The notes: a model not told the origin generated them from the sequence alone. 64,000 bases of DNA from JAFAXD01 sp051985675 (GCA_051985675.1 JBPYFJ010000068.1:14460-78459), one strand, 5' to 3'; counted from the stretch's first letter, positions 17,217 through 25,513 are shown. Translations and numbers: made by a program.

Positions 17217-18227
17217 TCAGCCTGCGTGGATCGGCATCGGCGTGTCCGCTGGTGGATTGCCCGCTCGCTCGGCCGCGAGACAGCCCTCCAGCTCGGTCCG
17301 CAGTTGTCGGCGGTCGAGGTTGCGACCGATTAGGACCAGCCTGTTTCGGCCCGGCGCAAGCCCCGGGGTCTCATCAAGGGTGAACCTCTGACCGACAAGG
17401 TGAAAGATGTATTGCCGGTCACTCCCGTCGATCCACAGCAGTCCCTTTGCACGAAACACGTTGTTTGAAATGTGCTCAAGAAAATATTGGAACCTGTCAG
17501 CATCAAAGGGGCGGTGAACTTCAAACGCCACGCTGTCGAATCCATCATCCGACCCATGAAAATGGCCACGATGATTGCTTGCGTATTGGTCGGACTCAAA
17601 TAATCCGACGCCGAGAATCAAGGGCAGCGAAACCAGACAGCGCGTCGTTTGGACAATCCGCGCACGGTCGCGGATCTCGCGGATCTTGTGCTCGACATCA
17701 TTGAGGCGGTTGGCGCTGACAAGGTCGCATTTGTTGAGCAAAATGGTATCGGCATAGCGCAGTTGATTGTGTGCGGCCTTGCTTGCGAACAGGTCGAGGC
17801 TGAAGTTCTCGGCATCGGCGATTGCAATAATCGAATCGACGCGGGTCGAGGCTCGAAAGTCGGGCCGCAGGAACGTCAACACGATCGGCAGTGGATCGGC
17901 AACGCCGGTGCATTCGACGAGCAGGTAGTCGATCTGCTGGTTCCGTTGCAGCACGCGCCGAACGGCGTCGACGAGGTCGCTGTTGAGCGAGCAACAGATG
18001 CAACCATTGCTAAGCTCAACCATATCATCGTCGGTGGCGATGATCAGATCGCTGTCGATTCCGATTTCGCCAATCTCGTTGACGATGACGCCAATCTTGG
18101 GGCCGTGGTGATTGGCCAGGATGTGATTTAGCAGCGTTGTCTTCCCGCTCCCGAGGAATCCCGCGATGACGGTGACCGGCAGACGATCGCTGCGCTCGGG
18201 GGGCACCGCTTGTTGTCGCACTACCAT
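17217..18227 (-). CDS. CobW/COG0523-family G3E GTPase (metallochaperone-like)
   Basis: A 336-residue GTPase. Walker A GFLGSGKTT at 23-31, the metal-binding CICC at 76-79, ECTG at 105-108 and NKCD at 165-168 are all present, followed by a short His-rich loop (about 219-224, HRGHFH) and the CobW C-terminal domain. COG0523 proteins deliver Zn, Co or other metals to target enzymes, often under metal limitation. Its neighbour on the same strand is a metallo-beta-lactamase-fold protein, a possible client, but that is inference. No Zur box was recognised. Confidence 0.9.
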   Translation of the reverse strand: MVVRQQAVPPERSDRLPVTVIAGFLGSGKTTLLNHILANHHGPKIGVIVNEIGEIGIDSDLIIATDDDMVELSNGCICCSLNSDLVDAVRRVLQRNQQIDYLLVECTGVADPLPIVLTFLRPDFRASTRVDSIIAIADAENFSLDLFASKAAHNQLRYADTILLNKCDLVSANRLNDVEHKIREIRDRARIVQTTRCLVSLPLILGVGLFESDQYASNHRGHFHGSDDGFDSVAFEVHRPFDADRFQYFLEHISNNVFRAKGLLWIDGSDRQYIFHLVGQRFTLDETPGLAPGRNRLVLIGRNLDRRQLRTELEGCLAAERAGNPPADTPMPIHAG

Positions 18228-18248
18228 GTCGATTCCTCGCGGCGCGCC

Positions 18249-19256
18249 CTACAGATCACGTTGGTGCGCTCCATCAAACGTGTAGGACGTTCCGACCGCC
18301 GATTGGCTGGCGGCATCGCCAAAGGCGTTGGCCAATGCATGCAACGCGCGCCAGCCCGTGCAGTGCCCGGCAATGATGTGCTTGATCCCGAACGGGCGCA
18401 GCCCTTCGACGGTGTCCGGAATGATAGCCTCCATCACCCCGCCGAGGTGCAGTCCCCCCATCACGCAGTAGATCGGCACGTCCGGAAACAGTTTCGTCAC
18501 CTGCGTGCATACATTGACGATGCCTGCATGCGAGCAGGCGCTGAAGACGATCAATCCCAAATGGCGGATGTGGACCGCAAGCATACGCTCGTCCATGAGG
18601 AATGGATCCGCCTGCCAGGGGGCGTTCGGGCCGGTACGGCACAAATGGTCGGTGCGCCCCCGCTCGAAGGGCGAAATGCGGGGAATCTCGCCGCTGTAGT
18701 AGAAGTGACCGTCGAGCAATAGCCGTTCGTCGGGATCGTTCACCACGCTGGCGCCGTGTTGCTGCAATTCCACTGGCGAGGGAACATTGGCGACCTGGAT
18801 GATCGAGCCGTTTTGCAAGCGGACGCCGCGCTCGTTGAACATGCCGGGGTTGACGTGGACGCTCACGCGACCGCCCTGCCGAACGATTGCATCGATGGCG
18901 TCCGTCAGCGCTCCCATGTGGTCCCAATGACCGTGGGTGACGGCGATTGATTCGACCTCGCCGAGTGGGATGCCGAGATTGGCGCAGTTGCGGATGAAGA
19001 TACTGCCTTCAGTCCCGGTGTCGAACAGCATGGTGTGCCGGACGCCACCGGCGTGCGACACCAATCTCAGGCCATATCCTAGATTGGCGCACAGAAGCGT
19101 TTCGCCGGAAATCATCTTCGCGCCCGCCCGCACTACATTGGCAAATTCGGAGACCGCGAACAGCGTCTTGCTGACATAGCTGTCGCTGACATCGTCCGTC
19201 AGCACATCGACGTTGAGGGAATCGATCGGGACAAGCGCATTGCTGATTTCGGTCAT
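18249..19256 (-). CDS. MBL-fold metallohydrolase, DHPS-like group
   Basis: A 335-residue metallo-beta-lactamase fold. Metal motifs are THGHWDH at 107-113, CSHAGIVN at 241-248, GLHL at 268-271 and GHCTG at 297-301. The CSHAG and GGLHL motifs mark the 7,8-dihydropterin-6-yl-methyl-aminobenzene 5'-phosphate synthase-like group, whose archaeal member works in methanopterin synthesis; bacterial members mostly lack an assigned reaction. It ends 21 bases before the CobW-type GTPase, so the two are probably co-transcribed and possibly share a metal. The substrate is unknown. Confidence 0.85.
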   Translation of the reverse strand: MTEISNALVPIDSLNVDVLTDDVSDSYVSKTLFAVSEFANVVRAGAKMISGETLLCANLGYGLRLVSHAGGVRHTMLFDTGTEGSIFIRNCANLGIPLGEVESIAVTHGHWDHMGALTDAIDAIVRQGGRVSVHVNPGMFNERGVRLQNGSIIQVANVPSPVELQQHGASVVNDPDERLLLDGHFYYSGEIPRISPFERGRTDHLCRTGPNAPWQADPFLMDERMLAVHIRHLGLIVFSACSHAGIVNVCTQVTKLFPDVPIYCVMGGLHLGGVMEAIIPDTVEGLRPFGIKHIIAGHCTGWRALHALANAFGDAASQSAVGTSYTFDGAHQRDL

Positions 19257-19310
19257 TCACTCAATCCGTGCGAGCGGCCACGCCAACGCCAGAATCAAGG
19301 CAGCCGTCTT

Positions 19311-19781
19311 TCATTCCAGGATCTCCACATCGTACTTGGCGGCGAGTGCCCGAATGGCGGCATGGTCTTCGTCGCGCATGCCGTCCACCTCGATGAAGTA
19401 ATTGGCGAAGTGCCCGGGAATCACGGTCAGCAGCAGCCGCCCGTCTTTTGACCCGACATTGCGGAACGTGTGCGGGATGTCGCGTGGGCCGACCACAATC
19501 GCCCCGGGCGGGGCGGGCACCTTCCTATCGCCGATCGATACCTCGAACTCACCATCGAGGATGTAGAAGATCTCGGTCTCGTGGCGATGAACGTGCAAGG
19601 GCGGCCCGTTGCCGGCCGGGATCTTCTGCTCAAGGATGGCGTAGGCGCCGTTGGTTTGCTCGCTCAGCACTTTGAAAGTGCTCTGATCCCGCAGCACACC
19701 CACAACCTTGCCGCCGCCGGGCGGCTGAATGATCGGGACCTTCGTTTCTGTCTCGGGCAGAAAATCGCTGGGTTTGCTCAT
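19311..19781 (-). CDS. Cupin-domain protein
   Basis: A 156-residue single-domain cupin. Motif 1 is PLHVHRHETEIFYILDGEFEV with the two His and Glu metal ligands, and motif 2 is PRDIPHTFRNVG with the third His. The start is ATG at 19781, after AGGTCAAGGG. Reaction unknown; cupins of this size may be dioxygenases, isomerases or binding proteins. It is encoded upstream of the MBL-fold and CobW-type genes on the same strand with a 54-base gap. Confidence 0.85.
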   Translation of the reverse strand: MSKPSDFLPETETKVPIIQPPGGGKVVGVLRDQSTFKVLSEQTNGAYAILEQKIPAGNGPPLHVHRHETEIFYILDGEFEVSIGDRKVPAPPGAIVVGPRDIPHTFRNVGSKDGRLLLTVIPGHFANYFIEVDGMRDEDHAAIRALAAKYDVEILE

Positions 19782-19852
19782 CCCTTGACCTCTCGCGGCG
19801 ATTCGTTCCCCCGGACACCTACGTCCGCGTCCGGGTCGTTCGCGAGGTGGCA

Positions 19853-20608
19853 TCAGGGCGGCGGTTGCGGCGGCTTTCGGCGTCCACGTTTGCGCGCCGC
19901 GGCCGCACCTGGCCCGATGCGCGCGCCGGCACTGTCGAGGAGCACGTCTTTGGCCTGGTTGATCTTGATCGTCAGATAGTGCGAACCGCCGTGGTCGGGG
20001 TGGACGAGCTGCAGCAGCCGTCGGTGAGCCTCGCCGATATCCGCAGCGGTGGCATCAGGGCCGAGGCCGAGGATCTCGAGTGCTTCGGCTTCCGACATAA
20101 CCGTGGGCACGGGGTCCCGGCCGTTGCCGTTGTGACGGTGGCCGTTGTCCTGGCGCCGCGCCTCAACCCCCCGCCCATTCGTCTCGCTGGGCCTGGCGAT
20201 GCCGGTCGTGTGTCGCAGGTACGCTTCCAGAACCGTGATCGAGCGCTGGACAAGCTCGGGATCGGCGATATCGGCGTCCTTGAAGCCCGCAGCACCAGCG
20301 CCCTTGGGTGGGCTCCAGTCCGGCACAAGCTGTCGCGGTAGCAAGGTTCGTAACAGGCGCGGACCATAGAGAGCGAACCCCAGCAGCATCACCGCGCCGA
20401 GCCCGATGGCGGTGGTCCATCTTTGGGTGAGCAGCAGCCCAATCAGCAGCGGCACCGATAGCGCGGCCAGTCCCAAGGCCGCCCACCGCCCGGTCTGCGC
20501 AATGACTTTCGGGTCGCTGTGCAGGAACCAGTCGATCAGCCGGATCGCCGAGACGAGCGCCGACAGGCCGAGACCCGTGACAGCAGCCAGAAGGAGAGGA
20601 TCACCCAT
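19853..20608 (-). CDS. Membrane-anchored C-terminal J-domain protein (Pam18-like)
   Basis: A 251-residue protein with two or three hydrophobic segments in the first 85 residues (about 6-28, 42-61, 65-82), a linker rich in Gly, Asn and His (150-165) and a J-domain near the C-terminus (about 172-230) with HPD at 203-205. The layout, with a terminal J-domain on a membrane anchor, resembles mitochondrial Tim14/Pam18 and its alphaproteobacterial counterparts and suggests recruitment of DnaK to the inner membrane. The tail is basic and Pro-rich. Confidence 0.85.
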   Translation of the reverse strand: MGDPLLLAAVTGLGLSALVSAIRLIDWFLHSDPKVIAQTGRWAALGLAALSVPLLIGLLLTQRWTTAIGLGAVMLLGFALYGPRLLRTLLPRQLVPDWSPPKGAGAAGFKDADIADPELVQRSITVLEAYLRHTTGIARPSETNGRGVEARRQDNGHRHNGNGRDPVPTVMSEAEALEILGLGPDATAADIGEAHRRLLQLVHPDHGGSHYLTIKINQAKDVLLDSAGARIGPGAAAARKRGRRKPPQPPP

Positions 20609-20788
20609 CGCCCGTCAGCCCGCGCCCGTAGACTTTCGGAAGTCACGCATCCCTCACACCCATATCACATCGCCAGGCGGCCTTCGCAACGCGTGTCGCC
20701 GAGCAGCACACGCTCGGAAAATCGTACCGCGCACGGCACGCACGTCAGCGCCGCGACTACGCGGGCACCCCGAATATTGACTTCGACC

Positions 20789-20799
20789 AGACCGTCTGA
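20789..20799. promoter_or_regulatory. Candidate operator palindrome upstream of the TcDH-like gene
   Basis: CAGAC-C-GTCTG is a perfect hyphenated palindrome about 77 bases before the start codon. TTGACT at 20777-20782 could be a -35 element placing the palindrome inside the promoter, but the matching -10 (CAACGT) is poor. Suggestive only. Confidence 0.25.
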
Positions 20800-20810
20800 C
20801 AACGTTTGTT

Positions 20811-20834
20811 CGCCAATTCTGGCGGCAGTTTTTA
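20811..20834 (+). other. Hairpin with T-run in the TcDH-like leader
   Basis: CGCCA-ATTC-TGGCG forms a 5-bp stem followed by GCAGTTTTTA. It resembles a weak intrinsic terminator or attenuator in the leader of the downstream gene. The stem is short, so termination would be inefficient. Confidence 0.3.
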
Positions 20835-20876
20835 CTCTCGACTTCAAAAATTCAACATCAGCACCGGGGGCAGCAC

Positions 20877-22685
20877 ATGTCGGAGCCGGGAAAAAAGACC
20901 ATCGTCAAGGATCAAGCCGCCGAAACCCCAAAAATCAAACTGGAAGAAGAGCCAAGCCGGGGTGCGCTGACAACCGCCAAGCAGCAAGTTGAGGACTATC
21001 TTCGCCGCAAGGCTGAAGTCACGCAGGACGATCATCAGGCATTCCAAGACTATCTGAACGACAAGGCACGCGCGGTGCCGGCACCGGTCGAGCCGCCGCC
21101 CAAGACCAAGTCGAAATTCAATCGCCGCAACCTCCTCAAAGTCGTCGCCGGAACGGCGGTCGCCGGCGAGGCCGCCGCGGTCGGATATTCGTGGGTCACC
21201 GCATCCACCGACTCCGGCGCGCAACGTGCGGACGGCCGCTATGCTGGGGCACAGCGCGAACACATTACGCGTGAGCTGATCGACTCGAAATCGGACGTGG
21301 GCGGGCGCGGTCTCGGCAAATGGATTATGCTGCTTCCGACCAAGCTCGGCGGCGGCACCTATGCGCTCGATCTCAACACTAATCGGGTGCTGGCGTCGAT
21401 CTGGTACTGGACCTACGGCGACTATAATCCGATCTCGCACCACTTGTGTGCATTCCCGAGCGCCGACCCCTATCACTCGTTCGAGTTCATCAACAGCACG
21501 CAGGGCGGCAAGAACTGCCTGATCTACGGCATCAATACCACGATGACGCCGGGACCAGGGTTCAACATCTATCGGGTTCGCTACGACGGCTCGCAGATGG
21601 ACCTGATGGAGAACGTCTCCGAGACGTCCGGGCTCGGGCTCGGCGTTCATGTAACCATCAATCCCAAGGACGCGCAGTCCTATTTTGTAACCGACGGTCA
21701 GAAGGATATCGCAGCCTGCTTCGACCGTACGTCGTCACGCGTGATCGCGGCGCTGAAGTACGACTGGGTCGGAAACTCGACTGATCTGCGGGATTGCTGG
21801 CAAAAAGGCGGCACCCTGAAAATCTCAAAAATCTATCCCGACCCGCAGACCGGAAAGTTCGACTATCGCGGCACCAAGGGCCAGAAGATCGAGTGGGAAA
21901 TGGTGCCGATGGGAGAGCTGTTCGTCGAAGAGGGCACGATCCCAGGCGATTCACCGCACACGCTCACCGGCGCCGATGGAACGATCTGGCATCCGACCGG
22001 CCGCTGGGCCGCCACCGTGGTGCGGCTGTGCGGCGGCATCGCGATCCTCGACGCGGAGAACAATTTCAATCCGGTCGCGTTCCTGCAGTTCAATAAGGAT
22101 TCGCAGGACCAGTATCCGGTCCGGCGCATCGACGACGACCATTGGGAGGTCGTGTTCGACAAGATCCACTCGCCCGGGCACGAGATCGGGTTCTCGCCCG
22201 ACGGGCGCTTCCTGTGCATGATGAACAATCTGCGCGAAAACAATTGCTCGATATTCGACGTGCGCGATCCGGATCCGACCAAATGGAAGAAGATCGCGCA
22301 TGTCGAAGATCCGCTGTGGGGCGGCAAATATCCGAACCCGTTCCACATGGTGTTCTCGCTCGACAGTTCGAAGCTCTATCTTTCGGTGCTACATCCTTCG
22401 CCGGCGGCGAGCGGCGTGATGGTGGTCGACACCTCGACCTGGAAGATCATCAAGGAGATCCAGGGCATCGGGCCCGACCTGCAGACACCGGCGATCACCT
22501 ACGACGGCAAGTACGTGTTGGCGCCGTTCAGCGGCTTCCAGCGGCTCTCGAGCGGCATCGCGGTGATCGACGTGGAGAAGGACGAATTGCTGGGTATATT
22601 GCCGAGCAACGGCGGCCACCACGACGGCGTCATCATCCCGACCGCGCTCGAGCACATGAAGCACACGCGTTCGTGCACGCTTTGA
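20877..22685 (+). CDS. Tat-exported beta-propeller protein, thiocyanate dehydrogenase-like
   Basis: A 602-residue protein. A charged N-region of about 80 residues precedes a twin-arginine signal (NRRNLLKVV at 82-90, hydrophobic core to about 103). The rest is a seven-bladed propeller of the N2O-reductase type without its CuA cupredoxin domain. Candidate metal or active-site residues are K156, H188, H258, E341, D367, H435, H490 and H581. From memory these fall at a nearly constant offset from the published ligands of thiocyanate dehydrogenase, which oxidises SCN- to cyanate and sulfur in the periplasm. One expected His seems to be Q536. Downstream ABC, TSUP and sox genes support sulfur chemistry. 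Alternatives: another copper propeller oxidoreductase. Confidence 0.7.
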   Translation: MSEPGKKTIVKDQAAETPKIKLEEEPSRGALTTAKQQVEDYLRRKAEVTQDDHQAFQDYLNDKARAVPAPVEPPPKTKSKFNRRNLLKVVAGTAVAGEAAAVGYSWVTASTDSGAQRADGRYAGAQREHITRELIDSKSDVGGRGLGKWIMLLPTKLGGGTYALDLNTNRVLASIWYWTYGDYNPISHHLCAFPSADPYHSFEFINSTQGGKNCLIYGINTTMTPGPGFNIYRVRYDGSQMDLMENVSETSGLGLGVHVTINPKDAQSYFVTDGQKDIAACFDRTSSRVIAALKYDWVGNSTDLRDCWQKGGTLKISKIYPDPQTGKFDYRGTKGQKIEWEMVPMGELFVEEGTIPGDSPHTLTGADGTIWHPTGRWAATVVRLCGGIAILDAENNFNPVAFLQFNKDSQDQYPVRRIDDDHWEVVFDKIHSPGHEIGFSPDGRFLCMMNNLRENNCSIFDVRDPDPTKWKKIAHVEDPLWGGKYPNPFHMVFSLDSSKLYLSVLHPSPAASGVMVVDTSTWKIIKEIQGIGPDLQTPAITYDGKYVLAPFSGFQRLSSGIAVIDVEKDELLGILPSNGGHHDGVIIPTALEHMKHTRSCTL

Positions 22686-22734
22686 AGCACCCGTTCCGTC
22701 CATCGCCGCGCCGGTGGTGACCGGCGCGATCGAC

Positions 22735-23964
22735 ATGCCCGGCTCCCACATTCGTTTTCTGCTCGGCACCCTGGCGCTGCAGAATCTGGGACGGCGCAAG
22801 GCGCGGACGCTGCTGCTGCTCGCGGCAGTGGCGGTCTGCACCGGCGCCGTCTTCACGGGAGCGGTCCTGATGCGCAGCATCGAGACCAGCATGGCGGTCG
22901 GGTTCACCCGTCTCGGCGCCGACATGATGATCATTCCAGCGGGAACACTGACCAATATCACGGCAGCCCTGCTCACCGCGGAACCCACGGACCTTACACT
23001 TGACACCAGCATGCTGCCGCGCTTGGAACGGCTGAAGGGTGTACGCAAGGCCGCGCCGCAGCTGATCTTTCGCACCGATGCTTCGGGCTATGGACGCGGC
23101 CGCGAACTCATCGATCTGATTGCCTTCGACCCTGACCGCGACATCACGGTGCAGCCATGGCTCGACCAGCACCTCGATCGCCCGCTGCGGCCGGGCGATG
23201 TCATTATGGGCGGCCGTCGCGAAGAGCCGCTCGGCTCCGAAGTCCTCCTGTTCGGGCGGCCACTCACCGTCTACGGCAAGCTCGGAAAGACTGCCGTCGG
23301 CACGCACGAGCGCGGTCTCTTCATCACGTTCGCGACGCTCGACGAGCTGCGCGATACCATACGTCAAATCTGCGGCAGCAAGGCGTCGCTCGAACCCGAC
23401 AAGCTGTCGGGCGTTCTGCTCGAACTCGCGCCCGGCGCGACCACCCAGCAGGTGCGCTTTGCAGCGCTGGCGAATTTCTCCGGGATCAAGATCGTCGCCG
23501 GCGAGTCGATGCTCACCTCTATACGGCAGGGCTTGGCCGCGCTGCTCAACGGGGTGCTCGGCCTCATGGTGATCATGTTCGTCTCGACCGCGTTGATGGT
23601 GAGCGTATTGTTCTCGGCCATCGTCACGGAGCGCCGGCGCGAGCTTGGACTGCTCAAGGCGATCGGCGCGGGCCGCGGCCAGATCATCGGTGTGCTCCTG
23701 CTCGAGGCTGCGCTCGCGACCGCCCTGGGCGGCCTGATCGGATGCGTGCTCGGCGTGTTGCTGATGCGTATCTACGAGCATTCGTTGGTTTACTACCTTG
23801 ATCGCATGGGAATTCCGTTTGTTTGGCTGAACATGACTACAACCGGTCTGATCGCGCTTGCCTGCATTGTGCTCGCGTCGCTGATCGGGATCGCGGGCGC
23901 GCTCTATCCGGCCTGGCGGGCAAGCCGACAGGAACCCTATGATCTTATTCGCTCCGAGGGATAG
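22735..23964 (+). CDS. FtsX/MacB-type ABC transporter permease
   Basis: A permease of about 409 residues with the MacB/LolCE layout: one membrane span near the N-terminus (RTLLLLAAVAVCTGAVFTG), a periplasmic domain of about 200 residues, then three spans in the C-terminal FtsX domain (LGLMVIMFVSTALMVSVLF, ALATALGGLIGCVLGVLL, LIALACIVLASLIGIAGAL). ERRRELGLLKAIGA is the coupling-helix motif. I use the ATG at 22735; tandem GTGs at 22714 and 22717 are possible. It lies about 50 bases after the thiocyanate dehydrogenase-like gene and 3 bases before its ATPase. Probably an exporter or a periplasmic mechanotransmitter. Confidence 0.88.
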   Translation: MPGSHIRFLLGTLALQNLGRRKARTLLLLAAVAVCTGAVFTGAVLMRSIETSMAVGFTRLGADMMIIPAGTLTNITAALLTAEPTDLTLDTSMLPRLERLKGVRKAAPQLIFRTDASGYGRGRELIDLIAFDPDRDITVQPWLDQHLDRPLRPGDVIMGGRREEPLGSEVLLFGRPLTVYGKLGKTAVGTHERGLFITFATLDELRDTIRQICGSKASLEPDKLSGVLLELAPGATTQQVRFAALANFSGIKIVAGESMLTSIRQGLAALLNGVLGLMVIMFVSTALMVSVLFSAIVTERRRELGLLKAIGAGRGQIIGVLLLEAALATALGGLIGCVLGVLLMRIYEHSLVYYLDRMGIPFVWLNMTTTGLIALACIVLASLIGIAGALYPAWRASRQEPYDLIRSEG

Positions 23965-23967
23965 GCG

Positions 23968-24636
23968 ATGTTGTCGTGCGGCGCGGTGACCAAGATCTAC
24001 GCGACCGAGCGCGGCGACATCGAGGCCGTCAAACGGGTCGACCTGGCGGTGCCCAAGGGGCAGTTCGCCGCCATCGTCGGGCGCTCGGGCTCCGGCAAGT
24101 CGTCGCTGCTTGCGATGATCGGCGGGTTGAGCCGTCCGACCAGCGGTGCAGTCCGCGTTGAAGAAACCGATATCTGGGCGCTGCCGGATCGCGGCTTGGC
24201 CGACTTTCGCAACCGCCGGATCGGGTTCGTGTTTCAGTTTGCGAGCCTGCTGCCGACGCTGCGAGTCATTGACAACGTCGCACTGCCTGCGCTCCTTCGT
24301 GGTGCACGCGCCAACCGGCGTGCTTATGAGGGGGCTGCCGAATTGCTCGCCCGGTTCGGGCTCTCCCAGCATGTCGATGCCTATCCGACCGAAATCTCTG
24401 CCGGAGAGCAACGCCGTGCCGTTATTGCGCGTGCCCTGATCAATGCGCCATCGGTGCTGCTCGCCGATGAGCCGACGTCTGATCTCGACGAAGAAACCGA
24501 GCGTGAGATCATGGAGCAGTTCCGGGTCATGAACCGGGAGCGCGCCATGACCCTGATTATGGTGACGCATAACCTTCGCCTCGCCGAGCAGACCGATCGG
24601 GTCGTGCACATCGCGGACGGCAGGTTGGCCGCATGA
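23968..24636 (+). CDS. LolD/MacB-type ABC transporter ATPase
   Basis: A 222-residue ATPase. Walker A is GRSGSGKSS at 38-46, the Q-loop is FVFQFASLLPTLRV, the signature is the unusual ISAGEQRR at 143-150 (LSGGQ in most), Walker B is VLLADEP at 163-169 and the switch His is in MVTHNLR. It pairs with the preceding permease. Its stop overlaps the next gene's ATG as ATGA, tying a single-span protein to the transporter. The cargo is unknown; in this context it may help maturation or secretion linked to the upstream oxidase. Confidence 0.9.
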   Translation: MLSCGAVTKIYATERGDIEAVKRVDLAVPKGQFAAIVGRSGSGKSSLLAMIGGLSRPTSGAVRVEETDIWALPDRGLADFRNRRIGFVFQFASLLPTLRVIDNVALPALLRGARANRRAYEGAAELLARFGLSQHVDAYPTEISAGEQRRAVIARALINAPSVLLADEPTSDLDEETEREIMEQFRVMNRERAMTLIMVTHNLRLAEQTDRVVHIADGRLAA

Positions 24637-25493
24637 CCAGCCCCGACCATCGACTGCTGATCGAAAAGCTCTCCGACACCGAGAAAGACGAGCTCATCGT
24701 CCGGCTTTGGCATGATTTTCAGGAGGCGCGCGCTCGCTGCCGCGCGCTTGAAGAGCGGCTGGCCCAGCTCGAGCATGATGCGGGAGCGGCCGGCGCGAAC
24801 CCGCTGTTGGCCAAACTGCAGAGCGCTGGTATGGCGCCTTCCAAGCACACCCGCGCGCCCCGGATCAGATTGGGGCGCGGCTTGGGTTTCCTGAGGTCGC
24901 GGGCTCTCGTCGGCGCGATTGTCATCGTCGCGCTGGCATTTGCGGCCGACTATGCGGTCGGCCGCTTTCAGCAGTACCGCGTGGCGCAGCAACGGCTGGC
25001 GGCGTTGCAGCTCGAGCACGTCGCCTATCAGGGACTCTATGTCGAGCTTGTGAACGTCGCCTACGAAGCGGATCAGAACTCGTATCGGGTGATCATGAAG
25101 ATGACCAACGTGGATCCGGGGCAAACGATCTACGTGATGCAGGGACCGGTGCGCGTGTTCGAACAATCGGGCCTGGCCTGGAAGGAGGTTCCATCGCGGG
25201 CGCCAAGCGGGGACGGCACACGGGTGATCAAACTGACCGGTCCTTACACGTATGAGACCGTATTCGAGCCCAACCTCAAGGACTGGACCGAGTTGATGCC
25301 CGGCTACATGCACATCCGGTTCGAGAGCGTGAGCCTCGTGAGCGAGCGCAGCGACCCCGAGGATGATATCGTCGAGCGCACCGATCGCTATTACGTCTAT
25401 CTCAAGCCCCATGGGGCAGATGACGAGGCGATCCGCAAGCGCATGAAGCTGCAAGGCACGCCGCCGGTCTACATGCCGATGCCCCCGCATTAA
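24633..25493 (+). CDS. Single-span membrane protein of unknown function, ABC-linked
   Basis: A 286-residue protein I do not recognise. Residues 1-48 form a charged coiled coil (DELIVRLWHDFQEARARCRALEERL). A membrane span sits at about 90-108 (RALVGAIVIVALAFAADYA), and about 170 periplasmic residues follow (LYVELVNVAYEADQNSYRVIMKMTNVDPGQTIY and onward), predicted to be beta-rich and ending in PVYMPMPPH. It overlaps the ATPase gene by 4 bases and precedes the TSUP permease, so it is probably part of the ABC system, for example a periplasmic adaptor. No metal-binding motif is evident. Confidence 0.8.
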   Translation: MTSPDHRLLIEKLSDTEKDELIVRLWHDFQEARARCRALEERLAQLEHDAGAAGANPLLAKLQSAGMAPSKHTRAPRIRLGRGLGFLRSRALVGAIVIVALAFAADYAVGRFQQYRVAQQRLAALQLEHVAYQGLYVELVNVAYEADQNSYRVIMKMTNVDPGQTIYVMQGPVRVFEQSGLAWKEVPSRAPSGDGTRVIKLTGPYTYETVFEPNLKDWTELMPGYMHIRFESVSLVSERSDPEDDIVERTDRYYVYLKPHGADDEAIRKRMKLQGTPPVYMPMPPH

Positions 25494-25513
25494 GCCAGCC
25501 TGAAGGAGCCGGC

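Noticed and set aside
20877..22685. Nitrous oxide reductase (NosZ) identity for the Tat propeller protein
   Set aside because: The fold and several histidines recall NosZ, but the C-terminal cupredoxin domain with the CuA ligands is absent, the protein ends soon after H581/H582, and no nosR, nosD, nosF, nosY or nosL genes are nearby.
20877..22685. Selenium-binding protein / methanethiol oxidase (SBP56)
   Set aside because: Also a propeller of this size linked to sulfur, but its conserved cysteine and histidine motifs are not visible and the Lys/Glu/Asp/His pattern fits thiocyanate dehydrogenase better.
22633..24609. Long open frame on the minus strand opposite the permease and ATPase genes
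   Set aside because: It is antisense to two well-supported genes, rich in Arg, His and Gln, with no recognisable domain; a GC-driven shadow.
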